From positions 19,619 through 83,618 of the forward strand of contig CANMSB010000021.1 of assembly GCA_947500445.1 (NCBI GenBank): a stretch of DNA of 64,000 nt, read 5' to 3'. The position numbers were made by a program, and so were the translations under genes. A model generated the notes under the pieces. It saw only the letters and a list, made by a program, of their open reading frames with translations, did not search any database and was not told the DNA's origin. This stretch comes from an uncultured Flavobacteriaceae bacterium (lineage in GTDB: Bacteria; Bacteroidota; Bacteroidia; Flavobacteriales; Flavobacteriaceae). Positions 37,374 through 46,823 of this stretch are shown piece by piece; positions within the stretch are counted from its first letter, which is position 1, and each line of letters begins with the position of its first letter.

Positions 37374-40300
37374 ATGAAAAGAAAATTACGGACGATCGTT
37401 ATTTTGACCGCGCTTTTTTTTAGCGGATTTGAGCTGACCGCTCAGGATGTCGGCATGAATTTGGGAGACCCTGTATCGGGCTTATCCTATGTCGACGTTG
37501 TTAAGGATACCAGAGGTTTTCAAAACCCCACCAATTCTAGTTTGGAGGTACCTTTGGACAATAATGGCTGGCCACGTGCAGATTTTTCATTAACCTGTTT
37601 TGATTTGCGAAATACCAGGGGAAATGGGCAAGATGTAACCGAAGAGAACCCTAATCCTGATCCTGCCGAAGACCCGAACCCTCCAAAACTCGATGTTGAA
37701 GGAATTTACAGGGCATCTTTTAAGGGAAAGGCAAAAAAGATAAAGATGAAGGCATCCCAAGCCGTTATTTTGGATACGCTCTATAACGAAGCGACCAATA
37801 CCACCACGTTTAAAGTGGACTACAAGCCAAGGGACGAGGGGCGACCATTTTTCGCAATAGAAATGACCGGAACCCAGCGGAACAACAATGCACCCTTGAA
37901 TTCCGGAATAACCGATTTAAAAATCCACAGACCTGGGTACCCTTTGAACACGAATAAACTGTTTACCGACGAATGGATCGGTTTTGTAGCACCATTCGAT
38001 ACGTATCGATTTATGGATTGGTCGCATACCAACAACAACGCAAAATTTGTAGTACCGAGAAACAAGGGGGTACAGCCCACGGGGCCTTTGGAGGTAAGCT
38101 GGAACGAACGGCTTACGACACGGCAAAACGACGCCACCACGGGTAAAAACCCGGTTGACGCTTTGGGTAAAACTACCCGTGGCATGCCCTGGGAGAATAT
38201 CGCCGAATTTATTAAGATTACAGGTAAAGATGCTTGGATCAATATTCCGGTACATGCAAACAACAACTATGTGAGGGAGTTGGCAAGGCTGTTAAAAAGA
38301 AAGATTCCACAGCAAACGACCCTTTACCTTGAATATAGTAATGAGATTTGGAATTTTACTTTTTCCCAAACCGCATGGAATTTTCAAAAGGCAAAGGAGG
38401 ATGTTAGTAACGGCATTGGTAATCTTGACTATGATGATGGAGTACTGTTGGATGGGGATTCTAATGATAACTTATGGGCGGCCCGAAGATTTGCCAGGCG
38501 TACCGTGGAAATCGGACAGATTTTTAAACAAGAGGGACTGGGCGAAATAGGAGGAAGAATACGGCCGGTATTGGCCTTCTATAGCAGTAGGCCGGCTTTT
38601 GATGCGGCTGGAGGGAAGTTAAATGCCACTCGCGCAATGTTAAATTATATCAAGGATAATTTTGGTCCACCAAAAGAATACATTAGTTCCATTGCTACTA
38701 CCGGATATTTTGGAGGACCTGATTTTGTGGTTTTAGAGGAAGGCGCCAGTGTCAATGAAATTTTAAATGCCTATAATGCCGGGATTCCAAGATATGATGA
38801 ATTCGCAGACCTTGCCGAGGAATATGAAGTTGACTATGATGCTTATGAGGGAGCTCCGGGGTTTCGACCGAACTTCACCACAAACCTAGAAAACCGCATA
38901 CGGGCTGAACGCAATAGAAGAATGGGGGATTTGTTGAAACGGAATATTGTGGACGGCTTCTTCTCCAATGGAGGAAGGAAATTCATGTATTTTGCTTCCC
39001 ATAAGTTTTATAATAGAAGCGGTTTTTGGGGTACTACGGACATTGTTACCGACAAAAATCGTGATTTTAAGTATAGGGCGCTGCTGGACGTGATTGCGGG
39101 CAATGTGGATAAGAAACCTATTTTAATAAAGGATTCACTAAATATCGGGTTTCAAGGGAAAACATATGATTCGGAAATAGTCGTTTTCGGTGGAGACCTA
39201 CCGGTAAATCTGTCAAAGACTTCGGGCAGTCTGCCCAGAGGACTGTCTTTCTCCGATGGAAGGATTATTGGCGTTCCCACCGAAGAGGGAAAATTTAACT
39301 TTAGGATTACGGCTACCGATGCGAACGGGGATACCGATGTTAGGGACGCAACGATTACCATATCCCGTACTTTTGATATTCCTTTTATTGGGACCGCACC
39401 GGAAATCGATGGTCGCCAAGACGATATTTGGAACGGTATCGGGTCCAGAACGTTGAATAGGGTGATACGCCCTAGCAATGATGCGGTGGTCTCGCCCTCC
39501 GATCTGGATGTCACCTTTAAAACGGCCTGGGATGAAAATGCACTTTATTTTCTAGTAGATGTTGTGGACGATGTACTCATAAAGGATTCCGATGCGCCTT
39601 TTAACGACGATGGCATTGAAATTTATTTAGATCCGGGGAATGAGAAAAGCGACACCTACGATTTGTTGGACAGACAATTGATATTTCGATATAATGACCC
39701 CGTAAACAGGGCGAACAGCACACTTCCCGCCGGACTCCGAAGAGAAGAAGTAGAAACGGAGAAAGGATACCGTATGGAAATAGCGATACCCTGGTCCGGG
39801 ATAGGGATAAACGGCCCTTCCAATGGCGATTTGTTCGGTTTTGATGTGCATGCCGCCGACGATGACGATGGAGGTGCGCGGGACAACAAAAAATCCTTTA
39901 ACAGCGTAAACGACCTCGCATTCCGAAATACCACCGTGTTCGCCACCGGTAAATTTACGGGGGGCAGTGGCGGTCCCGTAGTGGAAACGGCCGAATACTA
40001 TGTTATTAGGAACAAAAAGAGCGGGAAGTACCTCAGACCTGAAAATGGCAATGGAAAATCAAAGATCATTGCCGCAAATAGGCGCCCGAACGACTGGTTC
40101 AAGTGGGAAAAAGTTCCGACGACCAATGGGTTCTTTTATCTTAAAAATAAGCAGACCGGATTGCATTTTAGACCTGTTTCAAAAAGGGAGGGGGCACAAA
40201 TGGAAACCCTGACCAGTGACGCTCGCGGTACACGAACGCAATGGAAAACCATCCCGATCGCGGGCGATAACTTCTTCTTCCTTAAAAACAGGAGAACCGG

Positions 40301-40685
40301 TAAAATTTTACATACGACGACCAATAGATCTGGGGGAGATGTTGTACAGAAGTCGACCAGTTTTACGAGAGACCGGGGACGTTTCCGGTTACAGCCCGTA
40401 AACAGTGGCCAAACTGCCGCTGCGCCGCAAGTTACCACTGTACAAACTGCCGAAGTGTCAACATCTGCGATAGCAAAGGCATTTCCGAATCCTATGTTAA
40501 ATGAACTTACCATCATTAATGTGGAAAAAAGTGAATTTTATCGCATCACGAATATCCAGACCGGCCGTACCGTTTCGTCTGGCACGTTGTCCGGATCCGA
40601 TTTGGAAACGATAGATGTGAGCAACTTAAGCAAAGGCCTGTTTTTGTTGGAGTATGGTACCCAAAAAATTAAGTTGGTCAAATAG
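37374..40685 (+). CDS. Secreted glycosidase-like protein with Ig, CBM9, trefoil and T9SS domains
   Basis: 1103 residues from the ATG at 37374; an in-frame TTG nine bases earlier is less likely. Signal peptide 1-24 ('ELTAQ'). Residues 25-575 look like a TIM-barrel-type glycosidase: 'LYLEYSNEIWNF' places E320, N323 and E324, and the Asn-Glu pair recalls the acid/base position of clan A hydrolases. Then come an Ig/cadherin-like 'LPRGLSFSDGRIIGVPTEEG' domain (580-666), a CBM9-like domain (667-855, 'IDGRQDDIWNG'), a beta-trefoil of three 'LKNKQTG.HFR'-type repeats (873-1011) and a T9SS tail (1034-1103, 'AFPNPMLNELTI'). Substrate unknown. A terminator follows. Confidence 0.78.
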   Translation: MKRKLRTIVILTALFFSGFELTAQDVGMNLGDPVSGLSYVDVVKDTRGFQNPTNSSLEVPLDNNGWPRADFSLTCFDLRNTRGNGQDVTEENPNPDPAEDPNPPKLDVEGIYRASFKGKAKKIKMKASQAVILDTLYNEATNTTTFKVDYKPRDEGRPFFAIEMTGTQRNNNAPLNSGITDLKIHRPGYPLNTNKLFTDEWIGFVAPFDTYRFMDWSHTNNNAKFVVPRNKGVQPTGPLEVSWNERLTTRQNDATTGKNPVDALGKTTRGMPWENIAEFIKITGKDAWINIPVHANNNYVRELARLLKRKIPQQTTLYLEYSNEIWNFTFSQTAWNFQKAKEDVSNGIGNLDYDDGVLLDGDSNDNLWAARRFARRTVEIGQIFKQEGLGEIGGRIRPVLAFYSSRPAFDAAGGKLNATRAMLNYIKDNFGPPKEYISSIATTGYFGGPDFVVLEEGASVNEILNAYNAGIPRYDEFADLAEEYEVDYDAYEGAPGFRPNFTTNLENRIRAERNRRMGDLLKRNIVDGFFSNGGRKFMYFASHKFYNRSGFWGTTDIVTDKNRDFKYRALLDVIAGNVDKKPILIKDSLNIGFQGKTYDSEIVVFGGDLPVNLSKTSGSLPRGLSFSDGRIIGVPTEEGKFNFRITATDANGDTDVRDATITISRTFDIPFIGTAPEIDGRQDDIWNGIGSRTLNRVIRPSNDAVVSPSDLDVTFKTAWDENALYFLVDVVDDVLIKDSDAPFNDDGIEIYLDPGNEKSDTYDLLDRQLIFRYNDPVNRANSTLPAGLRREEVETEKGYRMEIAIPWSGIGINGPSNGDLFGFDVHAADDDDGGARDNKKSFNSVNDLAFRNTTVFATGKFTGGSGGPVVETAEYYVIRNKKSGKYLRPENGNGKSKIIAANRRPNDWFKWEKVPTTNGFFYLKNKQTGLHFRPVSKREGAQMETLTSDARGTRTQWKTIPIAGDNFFFLKNRRTGKILHTTTNRSGGDVVQKSTSFTRDRGRFRLQPVNSGQTAAAPQVTTVQTAEVSTSAIAKAFPNPMLNELTIINVEKSEFYRITNIQTGRTVSSGTLSGSDLETIDVSNLSKGLFLLEYGTQKIKLVK

Positions 40686-40705
40686 CGGGGATTTGGTTTG
40701 CGAAG

Positions 40706-40744
40706 AAACCGTAGCGACGAATGCTGTTGCTACGGTTTTTTTTT
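40706..40744 (+). terminator. Rho-independent terminator
   Basis: Stem AAACCGTAGC / GCTACGGTTT closing a 13-base loop, followed by a run of nine T, 20 bases after the glycosidase-like gene. Confidence 0.88.
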
Positions 40745-41466
40745 GTTCCGAACAAGTGTTCAATTGAAGCGCACACGCTTTATTGCAGTATTTCATTCTC
40801 TCGAAAACAGCATATTACATAAGCGCATATGGTGTAAGTAATACTAAGCCGCAGTTTATTTCATAGCGCAATGGTATGAAGGTATTTTTATACTGGCGAC
40901 AGGTCGTTGTTTTTGTTCCGATAGTCCGTTCTAAGGCAAATACCCTAAACGTATCGTGCCAATGTTTAATACCGCTTACGTCATTTTTTTGATTGCAAAT
41001 GGTCGTACCGGTTCTTCCCCTATGTAGGCCCATATTGGTAAACAAATACAATCTTCTTTTGGTTTTTTTGCCTGTGCTTGAGCAGGGATAAATAGGTCTA
41101 TACCCTATAAAGATCGATCAAGATTTACCGTGTTATAATGCCTGCTATTCATCATTTATAGTACGTTTTAAGGAAAGAAATACGTTATCGTTACGCTGAA
41201 AGGGTATTTGTAAGGCAACTTTAAACGAGACTTGATTGAGGGCTGCAAAGAAATGCGGTTGGTATCTGTCGTTAATCCTGTTCGCAGTTTTCACCTTTTC
41301 GGTCAGGATTTAAAAAAGAGCAATGGAATATTGTGAAGCCCTAGTTGCCCAAGAGCTTCAAAAAATTCTCTTGAACGCTAGCAGAAAAACGATAGTGGTA
41401 AGGGAATGCTCCCTTTCGAGTTGGTTTTGTTTTATACCGATATCCAAAAACGCAATTAAATAATGG

Positions 41467-41510
41467 GCACAAAAAAGGGCGGCATCGTATGATGTCGCCC
41501 TTTTTTGTGC
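41467..41510 (-). terminator. Bidirectional terminator after the secreted-protein operon
   Basis: Near-perfect inverted repeat: GCACAAAAAAGGGCG on the left and its complement on the right, with A and T tracts on the two flanks. It lies about 75 bases past the end of the minus-strand operon. Confidence 0.85.
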
Positions 41511-41583
41511 CGGTTGCGAATCTATTGTTGACTACAACCAACTCCCATATGGCCGCTCTTTATTCTTCGTCAGTGGTCCAAAA

Positions 41584-44500
41584 CTAATCAAAAGTGTTTT
41601 GTACCGCCGTTTTAATACCGTTACAAGAAACAATAGTGGCACTTACAGTGGCACCGGCTTTTGCCTCAAAACCTGGAGCCCATTCGATCAATTTGGTGGC
41701 CTTCAGGGTCAGCGACCCCCTGTTTTCTATCAAGTTTGCTACTCTTACCGTGTTTCCAAGCTTTAGCAGGCCATCATTCGCAGTTATACTTTCGTAGCTG
41801 TTTACGGAAAGGTCACAATACGGGCCAAGATCAAAAGCCTTATCGGGCTTATCGGTAACCGTAATGCTCTTTCTTCCCAATACCTGCCCAAAATCGTCGT
41901 AACTGTGCAAACGAAACTCATGTGTCCCCAAAGAAGTAGGGGTATATTCAAAAACCAGACCTACACTTTTGTTTTTTCCAAGTGAAGAAATAACTTCACT
42001 GGCTACATTGAAAAAGCCTACATCATTGGGTGCCTTTACCGTAACAATTACCCTTTGGTTGGTTAGGGTCGCGTTAGAGGTATTTTTGATTGTAAAAATA
42101 CCACTGTGTTCTTGTGCCGCTAGCATATAATTGGGCTTGTTGAAATAATTGACACCTTCAAAAACTATGGATGTCGCTACTTGTCCCGCGTTTATCTTCC
42201 CTGTTTTTTCGGACTCACGCTCCACTTTTTCCTGTTGGGAATAAATCAGGTTCCCTTCAATTACGGACGGCAAAAAGGAGACTTCCAGATTGAGGTTGTT
42301 GAATACCATTTCGTTATAAACGTTTTTGCCCAAGGCGGTATTGGATTCTTTGGAAGAATCTAAATGGTCATCGCGTAATGTTTCTGATTTAACAGCCGTT
42401 TTGGTATGGGTCAACCAATCGGATTTTGGCTGCAAAGCGGTTTCACCTTTGTCGATATCCTTTTTTAGTTGTTGTGCTAAAGAGGCCGGCAACAATGCTA
42501 AATTTAATTGCTTAAAACTATTATCAAGGCCAAGTTCCATAGCGATTTCGGTTTCATACGCCGCATTTTTCATGATCTTTTGCAACCAAGGCAAATAGCC
42601 GCTGTCGATGATGCCATCACCATCGGTATCGGCTCCCCAGGCTTCCTGTAAGTATGAAAGTTCCGTTTGGTCCATGGCAAGTCCTTTTAATGGAACCATT
42701 TCACAGGTGTCCCCGTAGGCAAGCTGTAACACCGCTTCCTTAAGAATGGTGGTGATATCATATTCCATCCTTAAAAACTGTTGTCCCTGTCCATCTTTAT
42801 TGTCCCGTACCTTTAAGCGCGGGGTAATCTCAAGGGTAAAGTCAAGTTTTGGTACGATTGCAATTTTATCCGGATCAAAATCTTTTTTAAGTGTGCCTTT
42901 TGTTGTGCTTTCAATCAGGCGATCATACAGTTCGGGGTTCTTTTCCTGGAGCAACGAAAGCCACTTGTTTCCCAACGCTTCGAAAGGGTTCCTTGATCGT
43001 ATCAGGTCCTCTATAAGCCGTTTGGCAGTCGTTGCCGCATTGTAAGAGATTTCCATATAAGAATTTTGAGAGATGCTCATGGGTACATCGGAAAGCTGCA
43101 AAGTATCCGTTTTACTATGGAATACCTCACGAAAAACCTCCGTTGCATCATTGGAATACGGATACTCACCATTATACGATTTCCAAAAGTCAAAGGACGC
43201 TATATCGTTTGGTGCAAATGAAAGTTCGGGTACCCGTACAAGTTCAAAACCATTTTTCCCCTGGACCAAATCAGGTTTAAAAGTAATAGTACTACTGGTA
43301 AAGGTGAAACTCACATACGGATCCAGGGTCAATAGCGCCGGGTTAAAATCGAATGTTCGCCCTGCTGTTGAAGTATTTAGACTATTAAAACTGTTTGGAA
43401 AGCTAAAGTTGGGATCTATCTCAAAATTTGTAGCGTTGGTAAACGAACTTGCCAAAGGTGCAAACTTAATGGAAGCATTATTGCTACTACTGATATTCGA
43501 TGGAATTCGTGCGCCGGTCGCTACATTTCTGGTAATATCGTCGACAGTAGTTTCGTAGGTGTTTGTTTTTATATCGGCAAAATCCTTATAAAGATCTCCC
43601 GCCTCTTTCCGAAATTTTTCTAAGCCTATGGCAGCTGAAATCTTACTCATGGAAACACCATCCACGCGCACCTCATTATCATCTACGTTGTTGAAACGCA
43701 CGGTCGAACCATAAAAATCGAAGGTTACCTCGTCAAAAATAAGTGCTGCAAGGTCGGAACCATTATAGTTTCCGGGAGCGTTGGCCCCCGACTTGAAGGA
43801 TTTTCCCAGTGTTTTGTTTTGAATGGTTCCGTTGGAATAAGCATCTAAATTAAAAGAGGTTTGACTATCAATGCTCAGTTTACCTTTTATCGTGGGTTTG
43901 TTGAATAATTGGTAAAATCCAATAACAACACCCCTATCAAAAGTTTGTGCCGACATATCAAAAACAACATCACCTGTTTGTGCCCCAACTACGTTAGCTA
44001 CGTTTTTTATATAAAATGTAGATAATAGTGCGAGTTGTTGTATGTCGATACTTTCCGGGGAATCGATTATACCTCTTAATACTGAACCAGATTTTCCAAT
44101 AAAACCGGGAGCAACCGATAGTCCCGCGAAAATTTTAACAGGATCTACACCATTATTCCTCGTACCTGCAACATCTGAAACTGCGTTATAGAAGATAGTA
44201 GCTTGTGCCGCTACTGGGGCCAATACAAAGCCATTGTCGCCAGATGTTAAAAATCCATTGGGTGCACTTGTAAAACCCAACACCGTGGATTTTCCTTTTA
44301 TGTGTGCTCCATACTCAAGCCCCTCTTCATAAATACCTGGTTTTACATCGGCTCTCTGATTGGTTATATCGACCCCTGTGATATTTTGATCTGTATTTTC
44401 CAATTGCCAGCCAAAATAAAGTTTGGCACTAAGGTCTGATAAACCCGACAGACTAACTTCGATATAGTTGGTAATCGCGTTCACATTCGGGTTGTTAATG

Positions 44501-44757
44501 TCTCCTTTGATGATGGCTCCACCAAGACCGTCCTGTATAAGAATAACTTGGTTGCCCTGAGTGTCCTGATACAAGTTGCCCTTTCCAAGTGATGTATTTA
44601 CACTGCTTCCGGTAAAACCGAAACCAGAAGTCAATACTTTGTTCTGAAGCGGATTAGGGATAAGGGCATCGCCGTCTCTTTGACAATGACCTCCTGAAGG
44701 TAGTAGTAAGAGAATTCCAATTGCGAAAAGCAATCCCTTAAAGTTATTCATTTTCAT
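41584..44757 (-). CDS. Large secreted protein of unknown function
   Basis: 1057 residues with a signal peptide ending 'GGHCQ'. Most of the chain is beta-rich and unlike any family I know. Visible parts are a calcium-loop motif 'DTDGDGIIDSG' near residue 710, a CARDB/Ig-like stretch about 880-975 ('SGIFTIKNTSNATL', 'GTHEFRLHSYDDFG') and a C-terminal segment with 'LKATKLIEWAPGFEAKAGATVSATI', the repeat seen in Bacteroidota surface proteins ending in a Cys. There is no T9SS tail of its own. It overlaps the upstream gene by four bases (ATGA), so the small T9SS-tailed protein and this one are translationally coupled and may act together. Confidence 0.75.
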   Translation of the reverse strand: MKMNNFKGLLFAIGILLLLPSGGHCQRDGDALIPNPLQNKVLTSGFGFTGSSVNTSLGKGNLYQDTQGNQVILIQDGLGGAIIKGDINNPNVNAITNYIEVSLSGLSDLSAKLYFGWQLENTDQNITGVDITNQRADVKPGIYEEGLEYGAHIKGKSTVLGFTSAPNGFLTSGDNGFVLAPVAAQATIFYNAVSDVAGTRNNGVDPVKIFAGLSVAPGFIGKSGSVLRGIIDSPESIDIQQLALLSTFYIKNVANVVGAQTGDVVFDMSAQTFDRGVVIGFYQLFNKPTIKGKLSIDSQTSFNLDAYSNGTIQNKTLGKSFKSGANAPGNYNGSDLAALIFDEVTFDFYGSTVRFNNVDDNEVRVDGVSMSKISAAIGLEKFRKEAGDLYKDFADIKTNTYETTVDDITRNVATGARIPSNISSSNNASIKFAPLASSFTNATNFEIDPNFSFPNSFNSLNTSTAGRTFDFNPALLTLDPYVSFTFTSSTITFKPDLVQGKNGFELVRVPELSFAPNDIASFDFWKSYNGEYPYSNDATEVFREVFHSKTDTLQLSDVPMSISQNSYMEISYNAATTAKRLIEDLIRSRNPFEALGNKWLSLLQEKNPELYDRLIESTTKGTLKKDFDPDKIAIVPKLDFTLEITPRLKVRDNKDGQGQQFLRMEYDITTILKEAVLQLAYGDTCEMVPLKGLAMDQTELSYLQEAWGADTDGDGIIDSGYLPWLQKIMKNAAYETEIAMELGLDNSFKQLNLALLPASLAQQLKKDIDKGETALQPKSDWLTHTKTAVKSETLRDDHLDSSKESNTALGKNVYNEMVFNNLNLEVSFLPSVIEGNLIYSQQEKVERESEKTGKINAGQVATSIVFEGVNYFNKPNYMLAAQEHSGIFTIKNTSNATLTNQRVIVTVKAPNDVGFFNVASEVISSLGKNKSVGLVFEYTPTSLGTHEFRLHSYDDFGQVLGRKSITVTDKPDKAFDLGPYCDLSVNSYESITANDGLLKLGNTVRVANLIENRGSLTLKATKLIEWAPGFEAKAGATVSATIVSCNGIKTAVQNTFD

Positions 44758-45260
44758 AGCTTAATAATTTTCTTGGTTAAGGAAGTTCCGTTTCTAAAAA
44801 AAATCCGAACAATGTAGGTGCCTGTAGGCAGGTGTGCCACGCTATAGGTAACGGTATTTTCGGTTTTTCTGGCAATTCGTACGCCAAAGGTCTTTTGATC
44901 AAGCCCTTGAAAAACAGTACGTTTTACGGGATTTTCCGAAGAAGTGGCTACCGTAAGTTCATTTCTAACTGGGTTTGGGTACACAATGACTTTTGGGGCA
45001 TCCTTGCTCGAAAAATCAGCTTTGGCACCCGATTCTTCGGACATCGCTATGATGGTCAAGGTAGGGCTGTCGATAGTTACCGCATCACGAACCCCTATTT
45101 GAAGTTGGGGTGTTTCACAACCCTCAAAAGAAGTGTTTTGAGCCTGTTGTGCAGTCGTTTGGTTCATATATAAAAGCCCCATTGCCAGTATCGTAATGGG
45201 CAACATTTTTCGCATGCCGCACCTTGTTCTACTTTTGATACGTTCTCTAGTAGTTGGCAT
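44754..45260 (-). CDS. Small secreted protein with T9SS sorting domain
   Basis: 168 residues if started at 45260; an internal Met at 45215 gives a better signal peptide ('MRKMLPITILAMGLLYMNQTTAQ'). After a short region of about 60 residues, the last 80 are a type A sorting domain starting 'VIVYPNPVRNELTV' and ending 'LTKKIIKL'. So it is little more than a signal, a spacer and a sorting tail. It is the middle gene of the operon: four bases after the tail-fibre-like gene and overlapping the 1057-residue gene. Confidence 0.78.
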   Translation of the reverse strand: MPTTRERIKSRTRCGMRKMLPITILAMGLLYMNQTTAQQAQNTSFEGCETPQLQIGVRDAVTIDSPTLTIIAMSEESGAKADFSSKDAPKVIVYPNPVRNELTVATSSENPVKRTVFQGLDQKTFGVRIARKTENTVTYSVAHLPTGTYIVRIFFRNGTSLTKKIIKL

Positions 45261-45264
45261 ATGT

Positions 45265-46362
45265 TTATTGTTTTAACGTTTTCTTCAACTCTTGATTTTC
45301 TTTTTGGAGGGTTTTCACCTGTTTGTTGAGTTCGATCATGTATAGTGTTAACTCTTCCACCTTTTGCAGTAGTTTTACATCCATCATTCCCATATCCAAA
45401 CCGTTCGCAAGCACTTCCGCTTCAGATGGGATTTCCGATAGGTGCCCTTCTTTGTTAATATAGTCCTCAACTTCTTCTAGCGTAGGCAAGTCATAATCCT
45501 TATCAAACACAAAGTCCGCGAACACGTTAAGTTTTATAATTCCGGATTTGGCAATAAACCCGTCCCTTAAAATTAGCTTTGACCCGTCCAATACCAACTG
45601 TTCTCGGTTTCTAAGGTAAAGGCGTGCATCTCGATCACCGCTTCCACTTCTGGTAAAGTCAATGTAAGGTGTTGAAGAGGCGTTTTCACCGCGAAGCTCC
45701 AGTGCTCCACCTTGATCCTTGTTAAAGGACGACTCGCCGACGCGGTAGCCCGCTTTGGATCGTACACTACCGTTGACATCCAAACGCACACCGGGCGCCG
45801 ATCTGCCGATACCTACATTACCATTTTCCGTGATTACCATTCGCGTTTCCAAATTCCCCCCGTCCCGAGTTTGGAAATACAACTTTCCGGTTTTGTTCAG
45901 CCCGGCCCGAGCGGCAAATATGGAGGCAAACGTGGTATTGTAGGTCCCACCATGGAAAAAGTCGATTTTACCAAAACTACTGCCAGGACTGCGGTTTGCA
46001 CCCGTATTTCCTAAGACCAGTACGCCGCGATCTTCTCCCAGTACCCGGTAGGTCTCTGTTGCCTTCGCCGCGTTGGCAATACTTTTTCTAAAGTCTCCCC
46101 GCTGCACTTTTCTTCGTTTTGTCGTTTTCGGTGCCGCTTTTGCCTCCGGTCGTTTTTCCAATGGCTTGGGCAGAGCGGCAGTTACGGCATGGGAGTCGAA
46201 TGTTTCACTGTTGGTTTCTTGGTACATTTCGTTTCCATTTGGACCGCTATAGTCCATAGCCGTAGCGGTTTCCATGTTCCCTTCCTGAGCGAATCCAATT
46301 ATTGTGCTTTGCATTGCTATTGCGAATACCGTCAATAGTTTTAAACTTTTTTTTGTTCTCAT
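45265..46362 (-). CDS. Secreted tail-fibre-like protein with C-terminal coiled coil
   Basis: 365 residues with a signal peptide ending 'GFAQ'. A basic, Pro/Lys-rich linker (60-90) leads to repeated beta-strand segments of phage-tail-fibre type ('MVITENGNVGIGRSAPGVRLDVNGSVRSKAGYRVG'). The C-terminus has the common Bacteroidota ending 'FVFDKDYDLPTLEEVEDYI' and 'GMMDVKLLQKVEELTLYMIELNKQ', then a Lys/Glu coiled coil. Such proteins probably trimerise. First gene of the three-gene secreted operon. No S74 intramolecular chaperone domain is evident. Confidence 0.8.
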   Translation of the reverse strand: MRTKKSLKLLTVFAIAMQSTIIGFAQEGNMETATAMDYSGPNGNEMYQETNSETFDSHAVTAALPKPLEKRPEAKAAPKTTKRRKVQRGDFRKSIANAAKATETYRVLGEDRGVLVLGNTGANRSPGSSFGKIDFFHGGTYNTTFASIFAARAGLNKTGKLYFQTRDGGNLETRMVITENGNVGIGRSAPGVRLDVNGSVRSKAGYRVGESSFNKDQGGALELRGENASSTPYIDFTRSGSGDRDARLYLRNREQLVLDGSKLILRDGFIAKSGIIKLNVFADFVFDKDYDLPTLEEVEDYINKEGHLSEIPSEAEVLANGLDMGMMDVKLLQKVEELTLYMIELNKQVKTLQKENQELKKTLKQ

Positions 46363-46823
46363 GGTTATATAGTATTAAATGAATGATGTTCTTATATGGA
46401 TCAATAGTAGTTCTCCGTCGTAAAATTTCTTGGGCAGATGTTTGGGCTTAGGCTTTTTTAAAGCTTCGGCCCATGGTTGGTAACGGTCAAAATGGTGGAG
46501 TAAATCGGCACAGGGCGTTTCACCCGACGGGGCAGTAAAACAACCGCACTTTTTTGCACATGTCGTTTTTTACATATCTGGCCGACGAAACAAATATGGT
46601 CGAATTCGCTAAGGGTTTTGGCCTGTACTGCACTGAAGAAGTGAACGAAAGTAGTTGTAACAATGCCTTTAATAAGCTGTTTTAGTGTTATTTACCCTAA
46701 AACAGGATGTTATTTAGGTTTTGGGCATCACCATTGTTGGCCTGGTATTGGGCTCAAATTTCTGAGGAGGGAAACGGTATTCCATTTTTTGGGAAGTTCC
46801 AGAGGGATAATTTTCCGTAGTGT
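46363..46823. other. Promoter region of the secreted operon
   Basis: About 460 bases between two minus-strand genes. No exact promoter consensus, repeat or hairpin recognised. Confidence 0.4.

Larger units (their letters stand above)
40686..41583. other. Convergent gap with two terminators
   Basis: About 900 bases between converging genes. A terminator sits at each end (40706-40744 and 41467-41510). Between them nothing convincing is seen. Confidence 0.55.

Noticed and set aside
35159..40685. A classical polysaccharide utilisation locus
   Set aside because: Sulfatase, glycosidase-like protein and GH43 are present, but no SusC/SusD pair occurs in the window.
40815..41051. 78-codon minus-strand frame between terminators
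   Set aside because: No conserved-looking segments; lies in a terminator-flanked gap.
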